A stretch of 10,411 nt of DNA, from contig JAIWNI010000342.1 in NCBI GenBank assembly GCA_025331435.1, forward strand, positions 1 to 10,411, in the 5' to 3' direction. Within the stretch, counting starts at the first letter, position 1, and every line of letters begins with the position of its first letter. Positions 1-7,383 of the stretch are shown here, piece after piece. Source of the stretch: Choanephora cucurbitarum. Taxonomy: Eukaryota; Mucoromycota; Mucoromycetes; Mucorales; Choanephoraceae. A model generated the notes under the pieces. The model did not search any database. It was not told the origin of the DNA and worked only from the letters and a program-made list of their open reading frames with translations. Position numbers and translations under genes: made by a program.

Positions 1-1313
1 GTCTCAGGAATTTCACCGATTCTTCTCCAATATTCCGTAATGAACTTTGGATCAGTGAAGTGCTCTTCTGGTTCCCAAGTATCATGAGATTCATCATAAT
101 CTTGCCATCTACACCTGTAGAGGTACTTGTTTTCATCATTCTTTTTATGATCAACAATTGCTTCAACTTCAAAGATCTCATCTTTGTTCTGCAATATCTT
201 ATCTGATACTTTCTTCAACAGAGAAGGAGGATAGTTTCTAGGTTCTAACAAACCTTGTTCATTCTTAAGAACATAAGTATTCGCCTGTGTCTTTCTAACT
301 ACCGTGTAAAATCCTTTGTACTTAGGATCCAACTTGTTTTGCTTCTCAGTCACCAGAATCATCACAGTTGATCCAGGAGGAAATTCAACTTTCTTGTGAT
401 TTTCGTCAAACACTAGTTTTTGCTTTTCTGTGACTTGCTTTACACGTTCATAGACAGCAGGGTAGACTATCTCAGTCATTCTTTTTATTTTCTCTTGCAA
501 CTCTTTCTGAATCTGTTCAGCAGTTGCACTATCCTTCTCTTGACTAAAGTCCTTAAAGTCATTAGGGTTTCGACCGAACATTAACGAGAAAGGGGTACTC
601 TTAGTTCTAGCATTATACTTGCTATTCAAGAACAACTGTGCAGCAGGTACTTTCAAATCCCAGTCAGCAACATTACCGACAACTAGCTTCTTAATGGTGT
701 TCACTGCAGACTGTACAGCTCTTTCACTTGCACCATTAGCTCTAGGATGATACTGCGAAATCAGTGCATGTTCAAACCCAACATTCTCTTTCACACAGGT
801 CATCAATGAGTTCACAAACTCGCGTCCATTATCACTCTGTAACTTTCGCATAGGACCATAAGTACTGATTACGTCCAAAATATGCATTGCAACTGTTGCA
901 GCACTCTTATCCGGGATAGGTCTAAGTACATAGAACTTACTAGCAATGTCTATCATAACTAACAGGTACTCATTTCCTCTAGTTGACATTGTAAAGGGTC
1001 CAGTCAAATCAACACCCCAACTATCACCAGGCATAGGAGCAGTTACAGGTCTCAAAGGATTATAACCTTTTCTCGTAACGTTATGACGCTGACACTGTAC
1101 ACACGCTTGTACTAGATCATTGGCTTGGTTCTGTAATTTATTCCAATAAATTCCCTTTCTCTTTAAGGCTTGAACCATTGCTTCTGCACCAAAATGACCT
1201 TTCAAATGTTCGTCAACCAATAGCTTATTTCTCTCATTCTCAGTGGGAGGAGTAAAGTACTCACCACTTAACACATCTGGTATAGGTTCCAAGGAGGCTG
1301 CTCCATTGCGCAT
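1..1313 (-). CDS. Integrase with C-terminal chromodomain (pol 3' part, runs off the left edge)
   Basis: This frame is open from about 1313 to the window edge without a stop. It encodes the enzyme that inserts element cDNA into the chromosome in the nucleus. An HHCC zinc-binding domain comes first: His at 1206-1208, the second His four residues later in HLKGHFG, then CVQC. The catalytic core has Asp in GVDLTGPF (1008-1010), Asp in SDNGREF (831-833) and Glu in GASER (723-725). The last two are 35 residues apart, an exact DD35E arrangement. A GPY/F-like module follows (DPKYKGFYTV). The chromodomain lies at about 179-50 and keeps the aromatic cage: Phe 171-173, Trp 105-107 and Tyr 96-98, followed by DTWEPEEHF. 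It has no start of its own: it is the continuation of pol after a +1 frame change near 1314. Chromodomains of this family are known to steer integration to methylated histone H3; whether this copy is active is unknown. Confidence 0.93.
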   Translation of the reverse strand, partial: MRNGAASLEPIPDVLSGEYFTPPTENERNKLLVDEHLKGHFGAEAMVQALKRKGIYWNKLQNQANDLVQACVQCQRHNVTRKGYNPLRPVTAPMPGDSWGVDLTGPFTMSTRGNEYLLVMIDIASKFYVLRPIPDKSAATVAMHILDVISTYGPMRKLQSDNGREFVNSLMTCVKENVGFEHALISQYHPRANGASERAVQSAVNTIKKLVVGNVADWDLKVPAAQLFLNSKYNARTKSTPFSLMFGRNPNDFKDFSQEKDSATAEQIQKELQEKIKRMTEIVYPAVYERVKQVTEKQKLVFDENHKKVEFPPGSTVMILVTEKQNKLDPKYKGFYTVVRKTQANTYVLKNEQGLLEPRNYPPSLLKKVSDKILQNKDEIFEVEAIVDHKKNDENKYLYRCRWQDYDESHDTWEPEEHFTDPKFITEYWRRIGEIPE

Positions 1314-2511
1314 GATTCGACTTGATCCATTTATCCCCACCCAGTTCATTTAGCAGGGAATCACTGCCCTCAAACAGACGCGACAACGCATCAGGCAACA
1401 CATTGGAAACACCTGGTAAATGAACGATCTTAAAATCGTACTGCAAAATTGTGTTCATCCATGCAATCATCATCAGATCGGCGACACGCTGGGTGTGGAG
1501 ATAAGTAAACGCCTTATAATCCGTAAACAAGGTAAAATGGGAACCATACACATACTTATGAAATCGCTTCAATGCAAAGACAACAGCCAACAACTCACGC
1601 TTAGTGGCCGAGTAATTTCTTTCACTCTTGGACAAACTCTTTGCCACGAAAGAAATATACTTTGTCTTACCATCAATGACTTGATACAACACTGCACCAA
1701 TACCGGTCAAAGAGGCATCACAACTAATACAAAAGCGAGAATTCATATCAGGATAGGACAAAACCGTATCACTTAGAAGAGCTTTCTTCAAGTTATCAAA
1801 AGCAATCTGATGCTTTTCATTCCACAAATGCTCAATGGACTTTTCATTTCTTAATGAGTCTAACGGAGCCATTATGCTGGAGACATTTGGGATCAGATTT
1901 CTGAAGTAGTTGATCAAACCACAATAGCGTTGGATATCTTTACCAGTCTTGGGTTTGGGGAATTCTAGAACATTGACTAACTTTCTACGATCCATAGTGA
2001 TACCAGCAGGTGATATATGGAAACCAAGTAGATAAATTTCCTTCTGAAAGAAATGACATTTCTTAGGGTTCAACTTCAAGTTGACTTTAGTCAATCTCTG
2101 AATCACTTGCTTCAAGTGTTCCTTATGTTCTTCCACCGTCTTACTAGCAACAACAATATCATCCACAAAGAATCTCACAAAAGATAATCCTTCAAGAGCT
2201 ATACTCATAGTTCTTTGGAATTGTGAACTGACATGTTTGATACCAAACACTGTACCAATAGGTTTGTATTGAATACCACGCCAAGTGAAACTGAGCTTAT
2301 GCGCATCCTTTGGATTCAATCGCAAAGAATTGAAAGCTGACTTCAAATCAAGAGTAGAATACACATTCGCACCCTTCAAGTCTTCAAACAGTTCACCAAT
2401 CACAGGCAGAGGCATACGATCAATTGACTTCAATAACAAATTCAACATTCTAGGATCATGACATACACGATACCTAGTAGTTTCACCTTTACCGTTCGTC
2501 TTAGGGACTAC
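1261..2511 (-). CDS. Reverse transcriptase (palm onward) and RNase H of the chromovirus, frameshifted at both ends
   Basis: This is the core of pol, which copies element RNA into DNA and degrades the RNA template inside virus-like particles. Counting from the Met at 2448, the RT has motif A YSTLDLKSAF (Asp34), a gypsy-type FGIKHVSSQFQRTM segment (residues 68-81) and the catalytic FFVDD (Asp96, Asp97). The connection domain has LLGFHISPAGI and YCGLINYFRNLIP. RNase H follows with Asp244 (SCDASLTG), Glu285 (ATKRELLAV), Asp310 (LFTDYKAF) and Asp353 (LPDALSRLF), so all four acidic positions are present. The Met at 2448 is internal to RT and not a real start: in-frame RT sequence already begins near 2511. 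The stop at 1261 follows a +1 frame change near 1314; integrase continues in the next frame. Confidence 0.93.
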   Translation of the reverse strand, partial: VVPKTNGKGETTRYRVCHDPRMLNLLLKSIDRMPLPVIGELFEDLKGANVYSTLDLKSAFNSLRLNPKDAHKLSFTWRGIQYKPIGTVFGIKHVSSQFQRTMSIALEGLSFVRFFVDDIVVASKTVEEHKEHLKQVIQRLTKVNLKLNPKKCHFFQKEIYLLGFHISPAGITMDRRKLVNVLEFPKPKTGKDIQRYCGLINYFRNLIPNVSSIMAPLDSLRNEKSIEHLWNEKHQIAFDNLKKALLSDTVLSYPDMNSRFCISCDASLTGIGAVLYQVIDGKTKYISFVAKSLSKSERNYSATKRELLAVVFALKRFHKYVYGSHFTLFTDYKAFTYLHTQRVADLMMIAWMNTILQYDFKIVHLPGVSNVLPDALSRLFEGSDSLLNELGGDKWIKSNHAQWSSLLGTYTRCVKW

Positions 2512-2893
2512 ATGTCAAAGGAGTGTTCCAAGCGGTATTTGCAGGAGCTTTTTCGATGATCTTATCATCCAACCACTCTTTCACTTGTTTATCCACAACT
2601 TCTTGCAGAGCAATAGGAATAGGATAAGGTGGTCTATATGCCGTAGCATTTTCAGGAGTATCCAAGCAAACAACACTTTCCGGAATAGTACAGAATGATC
2701 CTTTAGGAATAGACTGATTCTTATCAATATCCTTATTGATGTATTCCATAGCTTTCTCAAACTCTTGAGGACTTAAAGCAGGATTATTCTCTTTACTATC
2801 ATTCTCTCTTTGGATGGAATTCAAGAAGATCACTTCTATTATTGAAACGTCTATCAGCTTCAAGTCTTTCATCATTAGAATCTTGATCATCAT
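2501..2893 (-). CDS. N-terminal reverse transcriptase segment (fingers), separate frame, truncated by an inserted base
   Basis: This 130-codon frame carries the linker and fingers of the RT. Recognisable parts are ENNPALSPQEFEKAM, IPKGSFCTIPESVV, YRPPYPIPIALQEVVDKQV and WLDDKIIEKA, the usual gypsy start in which an R-x-PYPxP block precedes Q-V-x-x-WL-x-x-x-II. Only the part after about 2836 aligns with this family. The residues before it (MMIKILMM...) look like the out-of-frame shadow of the protease C-terminus, so the Met at 2893 is not a true start. The frame ends at a stop at 2501-2503, immediately after TPLTCSP. That stop comes from one extra base around 2512: beyond it the RT sequence resumes in the next frame. 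It overlaps the end of the gag-protease frame by about 95 nt. Confidence 0.87.
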   Translation of the reverse strand: MMIKILMMKDLKLIDVSIIEVIFLNSIQRENDSKENNPALSPQEFEKAMEYINKDIDKNQSIPKGSFCTIPESVVCLDTPENATAYRPPYPIPIALQEVVDKQVKEWLDDKIIEKAPANTAWNTPLTCSP

Positions 2894-4700
2894 ACATCAT
2901 TGGTAAACCAAAAATACCAATACCCAAAGAGGACATGAAATCAGTACCTATACTGAGATCATACTCATTACTATTAGTCAAGTTCATAACTTCAAACTCA
3001 CGCTTGATAGTCTTATTGTTACAAGTGACACTCAAAGTGCATGTACCAATTCTCTTAACATAAGATTTACTATCAGCTAAACGAATAAAGAACTTATGGA
3101 AATTACTCTTATTCACAAAGTCTTTCTTAACATGCTCTATGTAACTAATATGTATTTTATTCTTCAAACAAAAATTCATATCCACAGAACTAAAAGTGGC
3201 ACCGCAATCCAGCAAGGAGTAGGTTCTAATTGAATTATTGACAAGAATAGGGAATACAATATTAGTACTGACTTCTCTAAAGTCTCTTTTGATGACTACA
3301 TCTTTCTGATTGTACTTACAATCTAAAGCCATATTGGCCAAAGCACTTGTGTTGACGTCATGCGCCCAAATAGAGGCACCAGCCCCAGATTCAAAACCAG
3401 AGGCAGAACCAGCTTCAGCACCAGAACGGACCGCCATTCTTGATACCCTTTCTTGCTCACGCTTTTCCCTTTCGGGGCAAGTGTGTCCAGCAGACCAAGG
3501 AGCACGACAGGCAAAGCACAAGTTTTTCTTCACAGCCTTCTGGAAGTTCCAAGACTTCTTGGACTTGCTAGCATCATCACCAGCAAAGGAACGTTTCTTA
3601 CCCTTCTTGTCACCAGACGAAGAGGACGAAGAGCCAGCACCACCCGAAGCAAACGATTGCCACCCAGCAACAGACTTCATGTCACCAGGATTCTTCAACA
3701 GGTTGGCAGAATCACTAGTCGCGGCACTCACCAACGCAATGATATCTTCAACTTTGGTAGGCAGCTTCGTACCATAATTGGCGGACAAAGGGACAAGACA
3801 AGTTTCTCTTACTTCGGAACGCAAGTTCCACCAGAAACAAAGGACCAGCTGTACACCATCTTCCAAACAGGCTTGCCTACGAGCTTGTTGAAATCTGGCA
3901 CCAAACGCACGCGCAGATTCACCTTTGCCTTGCTTCATTTGCCATACGCGACCCATATTGAGGAACTTTCTGAAAGGAGTATCAAAATGGTCCAGCAAAA
4001 TACCTTCAGCCTTCTTCCACGAGAACTTCTTATTCTTGAGCTTGTCTTCAAACCAAGATCTTTCTTCTCTATTCAAACACATGGGGAGAAGACGTTCCCA
4101 ACTATCATCTAATGACAGCGAATGGGCTTCAAGTACTGTTACAAACTCCTGACAGAAGTCGTAAACTGAATCAAAAGTGTCTTTGCTTGACTTGATGACT
4201 ACATCAGAGGTCAACTGCAAAAAAGGTAGATTAGCAGGCACTAACATGCTTTTCTTTTCTAGACTACTAGAATCCAAAGGAGAACCAGAAGCAGAGCCAT
4301 CCAAAGACTTGAGCATCTTCAACACATGTTCAGCATCTTTCATTAATTGTTCATCCCTCTTCGTGACTTCGAAGGCATGCTTGGCAGCATCAGATGTGGG
4401 GTCTTGTTCCGAGTACTTCAGGTAGTGGCCAAGAGAGATGAAGTAGTTGTTCTTCTTGCGTACCAAGTCTTCTTCAGCAGACTTCTTCAATGTAGCGGTA
4501 GTAGCTTCAACATTGATATTAACTAAGACTTCAGAGTCAACATCATTTTGATCACTGTTTTCCATTTCCACGTCTTGAGTTCCAGTGGAGGGAGAGACGG
4601 GAACAAAGGGAGAGGGGACAACAACAGGAGCAACAGGAGAAGCAACACCAGCTTCAACAGCAACAGGAGAGTTAACGGCAGATTGTTCAGAGGCAGACAT
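2799..4700 (-). CDS. Gag capsid/nucleocapsid plus aspartic protease polyprotein
   Basis: The longest frame extends upstream to a TTG at 4715. The first ATG is at 4700 and is the likely start, giving 633 residues. Numbering below starts at the TTG. The N-terminus is Ala/Pro/Val/Ser-rich (12-45) and then acidic. A gypsy-type Gag (retrotrans_gag-like) domain spans roughly 180-330, including SWERLLPMCLNREERSWF and ESARAFGARFQQARRQ. A Ser-run and basic linker (360-398) leads to a zinc knuckle with Cys400, Cys403, His411 and Cys413 (Cx2Cx7HxC), a spacing also known from plant chromoviruses. The protease is at about 485-605: YSLLDCGATFSSVD holds the catalytic Asp503, and YDLSIGTDFMSSLGIGIF is the conserved later motif. 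The residue after the Asp is Cys instead of the usual Ser or Thr. The frame runs past the protease into LEFHPKRE and stops; RT begins in the overlapping +1 frame. Confidence 0.92.
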   Translation of the reverse strand: MSASEQSAVNSPVAVEAGVASPVAPVVVPSPFVPVSPSTGTQDVEMENSDQNDVDSEVLVNINVEATTATLKKSAEEDLVRKKNNYFISLGHYLKYSEQDPTSDAAKHAFEVTKRDEQLMKDAEHVLKMLKSLDGSASGSPLDSSSLEKKSMLVPANLPFLQLTSDVVIKSSKDTFDSVYDFCQEFVTVLEAHSLSLDDSWERLLPMCLNREERSWFEDKLKNKKFSWKKAEGILLDHFDTPFRKFLNMGRVWQMKQGKGESARAFGARFQQARRQACLEDGVQLVLCFWWNLRSEVRETCLVPLSANYGTKLPTKVEDIIALVSAATSDSANLLKNPGDMKSVAGWQSFASGGAGSSSSSSGDKKGKKRSFAGDDASKSKKSWNFQKAVKKNLCFACRAPWSAGHTCPEREKREQERVSRMAVRSGAEAGSASGFESGAGASIWAHDVNTSALANMALDCKYNQKDVVIKRDFREVSTNIVFPILVNNSIRTYSLLDCGATFSSVDMNFCLKNKIHISYIEHVKKDFVNKSNFHKFFIRLADSKSYVKRIGTCTLSVTCNNKTIKREFEVMNLTNSNEYDLSIGTDFMSSLGIGIFGLPMMYDDQDSNDERLEADRRFNNRSDLLEFHPKRE

Positions 4701-4802
4701 TTTATGAGAATTCAAACTAAAAAATGTGATATTTTGAGATAAAAAAAGATAAAGTAACAGGTAACAAGTATATGAGTAGTTTGAGACTGTTTTACGTATG
4801 CC

Positions 4803-4808
4803 TTTATT
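4803..4808 (-). terminator. AATAAA polyadenylation signal in the LTR
   Basis: The minus strand reads CAGAATAAAGG, 22-28 nt downstream of the TATA box. A poly(A) signal so close to the TATA box is expected if this block is an LTR that both starts and ends transcripts. The copy in the 3' LTR would be the functional one. Confidence 0.4.
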
Positions 4809-4829
4809 CTGAACAAAATAAATGAGAGT

Positions 4830-4836
4830 ATTTATA
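4830..4836 (-). promoter_or_regulatory. TATA box of the retrotransposon promoter
   Basis: The minus strand reads AGTATAAATACTC here, a good TATA match about 130 nt upstream of the gag ATG at 4700. Transcription would be expected to start roughly at 4800-4810, which fits the R region of an LTR. Confidence 0.55.
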
Positions 4837-5039
4837 CTATTTGCTATCTACTACAGCTATTATGTCTTTGACTTTCTTTAGTCCATTTACTTTACTATAT
4901 CAAGATATTACAGAGCTTATTGTGCATTACTAGGCTTGTGTCACCTTTATAACATAATGTCTTTATGTCATAGTCTAGCAGTACTTTACTGCTTGCACCT
5001 AACTTAGTCTATAACCTTGTATGATCCATAGCACTAACA

Positions 5040-5566
5040 TATGAAATCATTCTAGACTAGTTCAATTGATGATCGGATTACTAAATCCATGACGATGATC
5101 GTGATGAATATCTTTAATATCCAAATATGGATATCTTCTTTATGAGGATTTGATCTTCAGAGGTGTCAAACACCACACTTTCAGCTGATGTGTATGTCTG
5201 CATTGAAGAATGAATTGAATACACATTCTTTCAATTATGTGCTGCAGAGTGGTTTAAATCCACTTGAAGCATCATGCTGAGGATTATATCTTGTTCATAT
5301 CAATGAGTACTATTAGCATATGTGTTGCACCTCAAGTATTGACTCCCTCTTTGAGCAATACACTATTACAGAATTTGATAAAGATCTTACATATGGTTGT
5401 TATGGTTTGCTATATTTACTCTATAGATCATCAGACATCCTTGCTAAATTATCCATTTGACTTTAGTGTACCTCTGTTCCACATGCTTTAGCATTGCTAT
5501 TACTTTTGTTAATCGTTGCTCTGGTATAAGATGACTATAGCAATATATAGTCTGGTTGCCTTGCAT
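5040..5566. other. Non-coding stretch, no gene recognised
   Basis: No frame gives a recognisable protein. A 75-codon plus-strand frame at 5264-5491 has no family features. The stretch contains short inverted repeats: one around 5110-5133 (ATATCC and GGATAT), and one at 5203-5234 (TTGAAGAATG against CATTCTTTCAA, with one bulged base). It may belong to the same decayed copia-like element as the next segment, but nothing readable supports that. Confidence 0.4.
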
Positions 5567-5800
5567 GAACCACACAGAACAGATGCAATGGGTCCAATAC
5601 CAGTCTTATGAACAAAGACATATTCAGCATTGTTAGCTGTTTAATGATGAATTTTTTTAAATGTATTATTACCGTTAGGATAAACATTGATGATTGCTTT
5701 AAGTTCTAATCGTTGTTAGGTATCTAACAGCTTTCATCTCAAAATAGTTATATATAATAAATTCATGCAAATCCGAGACATCTACTTATTTCGGCACTTT
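5567..5800 (+). pseudogene. Heavily decayed Ty1/copia-like integrase relic
   Basis: The plus-strand frame at 5567 reads EPHRTDAMGPIPV, then, after a stop, TKTYSALLAV. This resembles the start of the copia integrase core, where an H-S/T-D-x-x-GP motif with the first catalytic Asp is followed by a hydrophobic beta strand ending in VDD. Further on, after more stops and frame changes, YNKFMQIRDIY near 5755-5787 resembles the EF-x-N-x-x-x-Q segment after the second Asp. Many stops interrupt it and no complete domain survives. The call rests on short motifs only and could be chance similarity. No LTRs for it were identified. Confidence 0.33.
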
Positions 5801-7160
5801 CTCTTAGCCATTCATTGGTGGAGTGCTAATTTTTCTTCCCATCACTACTCAGATTATACTAAATACAGGCTGTTTTTTCTCATTCCCCCATTTTTTCTTT
5901 TCTTCTCCTTTTACTAACTGCAAAGCAAAAGGTAAGCTTTCTCTTTAAGACCGCTTGATGTACAAGTAACAACTCTTTACTGCTTCTTCAATCAAAAGTA
6001 CATAGGCAGTGTAAGGATCTTTTATTCACTTCTACATCTCCGCATCGCTTTATCTTACTACGCAGTAAACAATAATCCTCATCCTTATCTACCCATCACT
6101 TCAATATTTATCCTCATATCGCACCAAGTTTATTTGCCATAGAAGCCAATTCATATACTGCTATTGCTTGCTCTATCATAACACCTTGTCACCAGTTGCA
6201 CATCTTTTTTGACTATTATCTCACTCTTCCACTTTCAATTTCAAAGCAAACTCTCAGTTTCAACTATCTTCCCATATCCCAAGATATCTTCTATCTGATG
6301 TTGTAGCATCTATCTTACTTCATGTGCTTATCCATTGACTCTTTTACCTCCCTCTTTTGCCTAATTGTCCATTGTCTGATACACATTATTTCGTAGATTG
6401 CCTAGTTATCTATCGTCTATGCTTTGAATCGTCTTATATACTTGCGATTATATTCATGTCCATCTATGACTTGCTCATGATAACTGCTTTTACTTATGCT
6501 GCCTTGACACAAGTACTACTTATTCTTGTGAATACACCGTACAAGATCGCTTCGTACTCTTTTTATGATCGATAATACTGTGTCTATAAGCTTGACTACT
6601 GTTGCTATCCATTCCTATCCCATGTCATTGATTACTTACTTGAATCGATAGGATAATAGCCCCTTTCATCTTCTACTCCATGCTTCATTCATTCTTGGCC
6701 TTGGGTCCCATTTGTTGAACTTATATGATAGTTGCTGCTTCTGTACCAAGTGCTTTTGAAGTCCAATGATCGTTGGCGATAACTGATTCAACTGCTCTTG
6801 CCAGGCTCATGTGAATGAACTACTTGAGAGTCAAATATACTGCTGTCGAGGTCAACCTGCTATACTGTTGTGAATATTTGTGTATTTGAAGGTGTCTCTT
6901 ATTGGTATGTTGCCTACATCACTTGCTATAACAACAAGACCTACTCATCATTGGTAAATGATACGCGTCAACAAAAAGGATTCCAATTTTTTTTTAAACA
7001 AGTGATTTAAGTCTCATCTTTATTCTTTTTTTCAAATTGACTATCTATCTGGTGTTTCTTTTTCTATATTGCTTCTTGTGTTGACTGTTTGGCTCTTTTG
7101 ATGACTTGTTATACTGCTTCATGTGCATCGTTTGGTCTGTAAGCTTCGAGAAAAAAAAAA
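5801..7160. other. Long pyrimidine-rich intergenic segment without a gene
   Basis: About 1.3 kb in which the plus strand is strongly enriched in T and C. Examples are the tract at 5868-5915 (CCCCCATTTTTTCTTTTCTTC within it) and many TATC/CTAT words between 6000 and 6700. The only notable frame (6357-6575, plus) is a hydrophobic 72-codon run explained by the T-richness. A TATATATAATAAA block near 5748-5761 precedes the pyrimidine tract, and a GTAAGC donor-like site lies at 5932. This is a possible promoter and first exon, but no coding exon follows that I can defend. Confidence 0.45.
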
Positions 7161-7227
7161 GGGAAATGACCAAGCCAAAGAAGAAAAATCAAGCTGGGTT
7201 TCAAAGCTAAATTGATTCAAGCGCTAG

Positions 7228-7383
7228 ATCTGTCAAGCGGAAGAAGACACTCTAAAGGCTGCATCCATCATGAAAAGGTCTATCATCCATTTAGAAATTG
7301 CTCTTAAGTGTCAACCAAAAGGCGCATCTGCATTCCCAATGTACCGTTCTATCCGGAAGAACCTAGAGCATCATCCTAGCTAG
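7228..7383 (+). other. 51-codon open stretch, possible eroded exon of unknown gene
   Basis: Between stops at 7225 and 7381 the plus strand reads a protein-like 51-codon stretch with an ATG at 7270 (MKRSIIHLEIALKCQPKGAS and onward, ending RKNLEHHPS). A lysine-rich start, MTKPKKKNQAGF, begins at the ATG at 7167 in another frame, about 60 nt upstream. It may be the remains of the 5' part of the decayed gene that ends at 8626, or of a separate element. I do not recognise a family. Confidence 0.2.

Larger units (their letters stand above)
1..5039 (-). mobile_element. Ty3/gypsy chromovirus LTR retrotransposon, partial (3' end outside window)
   Basis: Read on the minus strand, the domain order is LTR-like promoter, Gag, CCHC-type zinc knuckle, aspartic protease, reverse transcriptase, RNase H, integrase, chromodomain. 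RNase H before integrase is the Ty3/gypsy (Metaviridae) order, and a C-terminal chromodomain defines chromoviruses. The right boundary at 5039 is a guess based on a minus-strand TGTTAG start. The 3' LTR should lie just left of position 1 and cannot be seen, so LTR identity and target-site duplications cannot be checked here. Pol is interrupted by +1 frame changes near 2512 and 1314, with another between protease and RT. The coding capacity is otherwise well kept, which suggests a fairly recent insertion that is no longer autonomous. Confidence 0.93.
4716..5039 (-). repeat. Probable 5' LTR with leader (boundaries not proven)
   Basis: The sequence directly upstream of gag is AT-rich and non-coding, and has compact LTR promoter architecture on the minus strand: a TATA box, then AATAAA within about 30 nt, then a short leader to the gag ATG. 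A minus-strand TGTTAG at 5039-5034 is a plausible LTR start (TG). Candidate CA ends are near 4773 and 4725. The 3' LTR is outside the window, so neither end can be confirmed by comparison. No TGG-type tRNA primer-binding start occurs on the minus strand between about 4800 and 4700. Confidence 0.45.

Noticed and set aside
1420..1776. 118-codon plus-strand frame
   Set aside because: It is antisense to RNase H, whose catalytic residues are all readable on the minus strand; this frame is a shadow without family features.
3310..4112. Several plus-strand frames of 75-219 codons opposite gag
   Set aside because: They are antisense to the well-supported Gag-protease frame. Their Pro/Arg/Ser-rich composition is the mirror of the biased Gag linker.
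4701..4715. Gag start at the TTG at 4715
   Set aside because: TTG is not a normal start in nuclear genes; the ATG at 4700 lies in frame five codons downstream.
5264..5491. 75-codon plus-strand frame
   Set aside because: It shows no recognisable motif and its length is unremarkable for AT-rich spacer.
6357..6575. Hydrophobic 72-codon frame, possible membrane protein
   Set aside because: Its hydrophobicity is what a T-rich strand encodes in any frame. It has no neighbouring exon signals.
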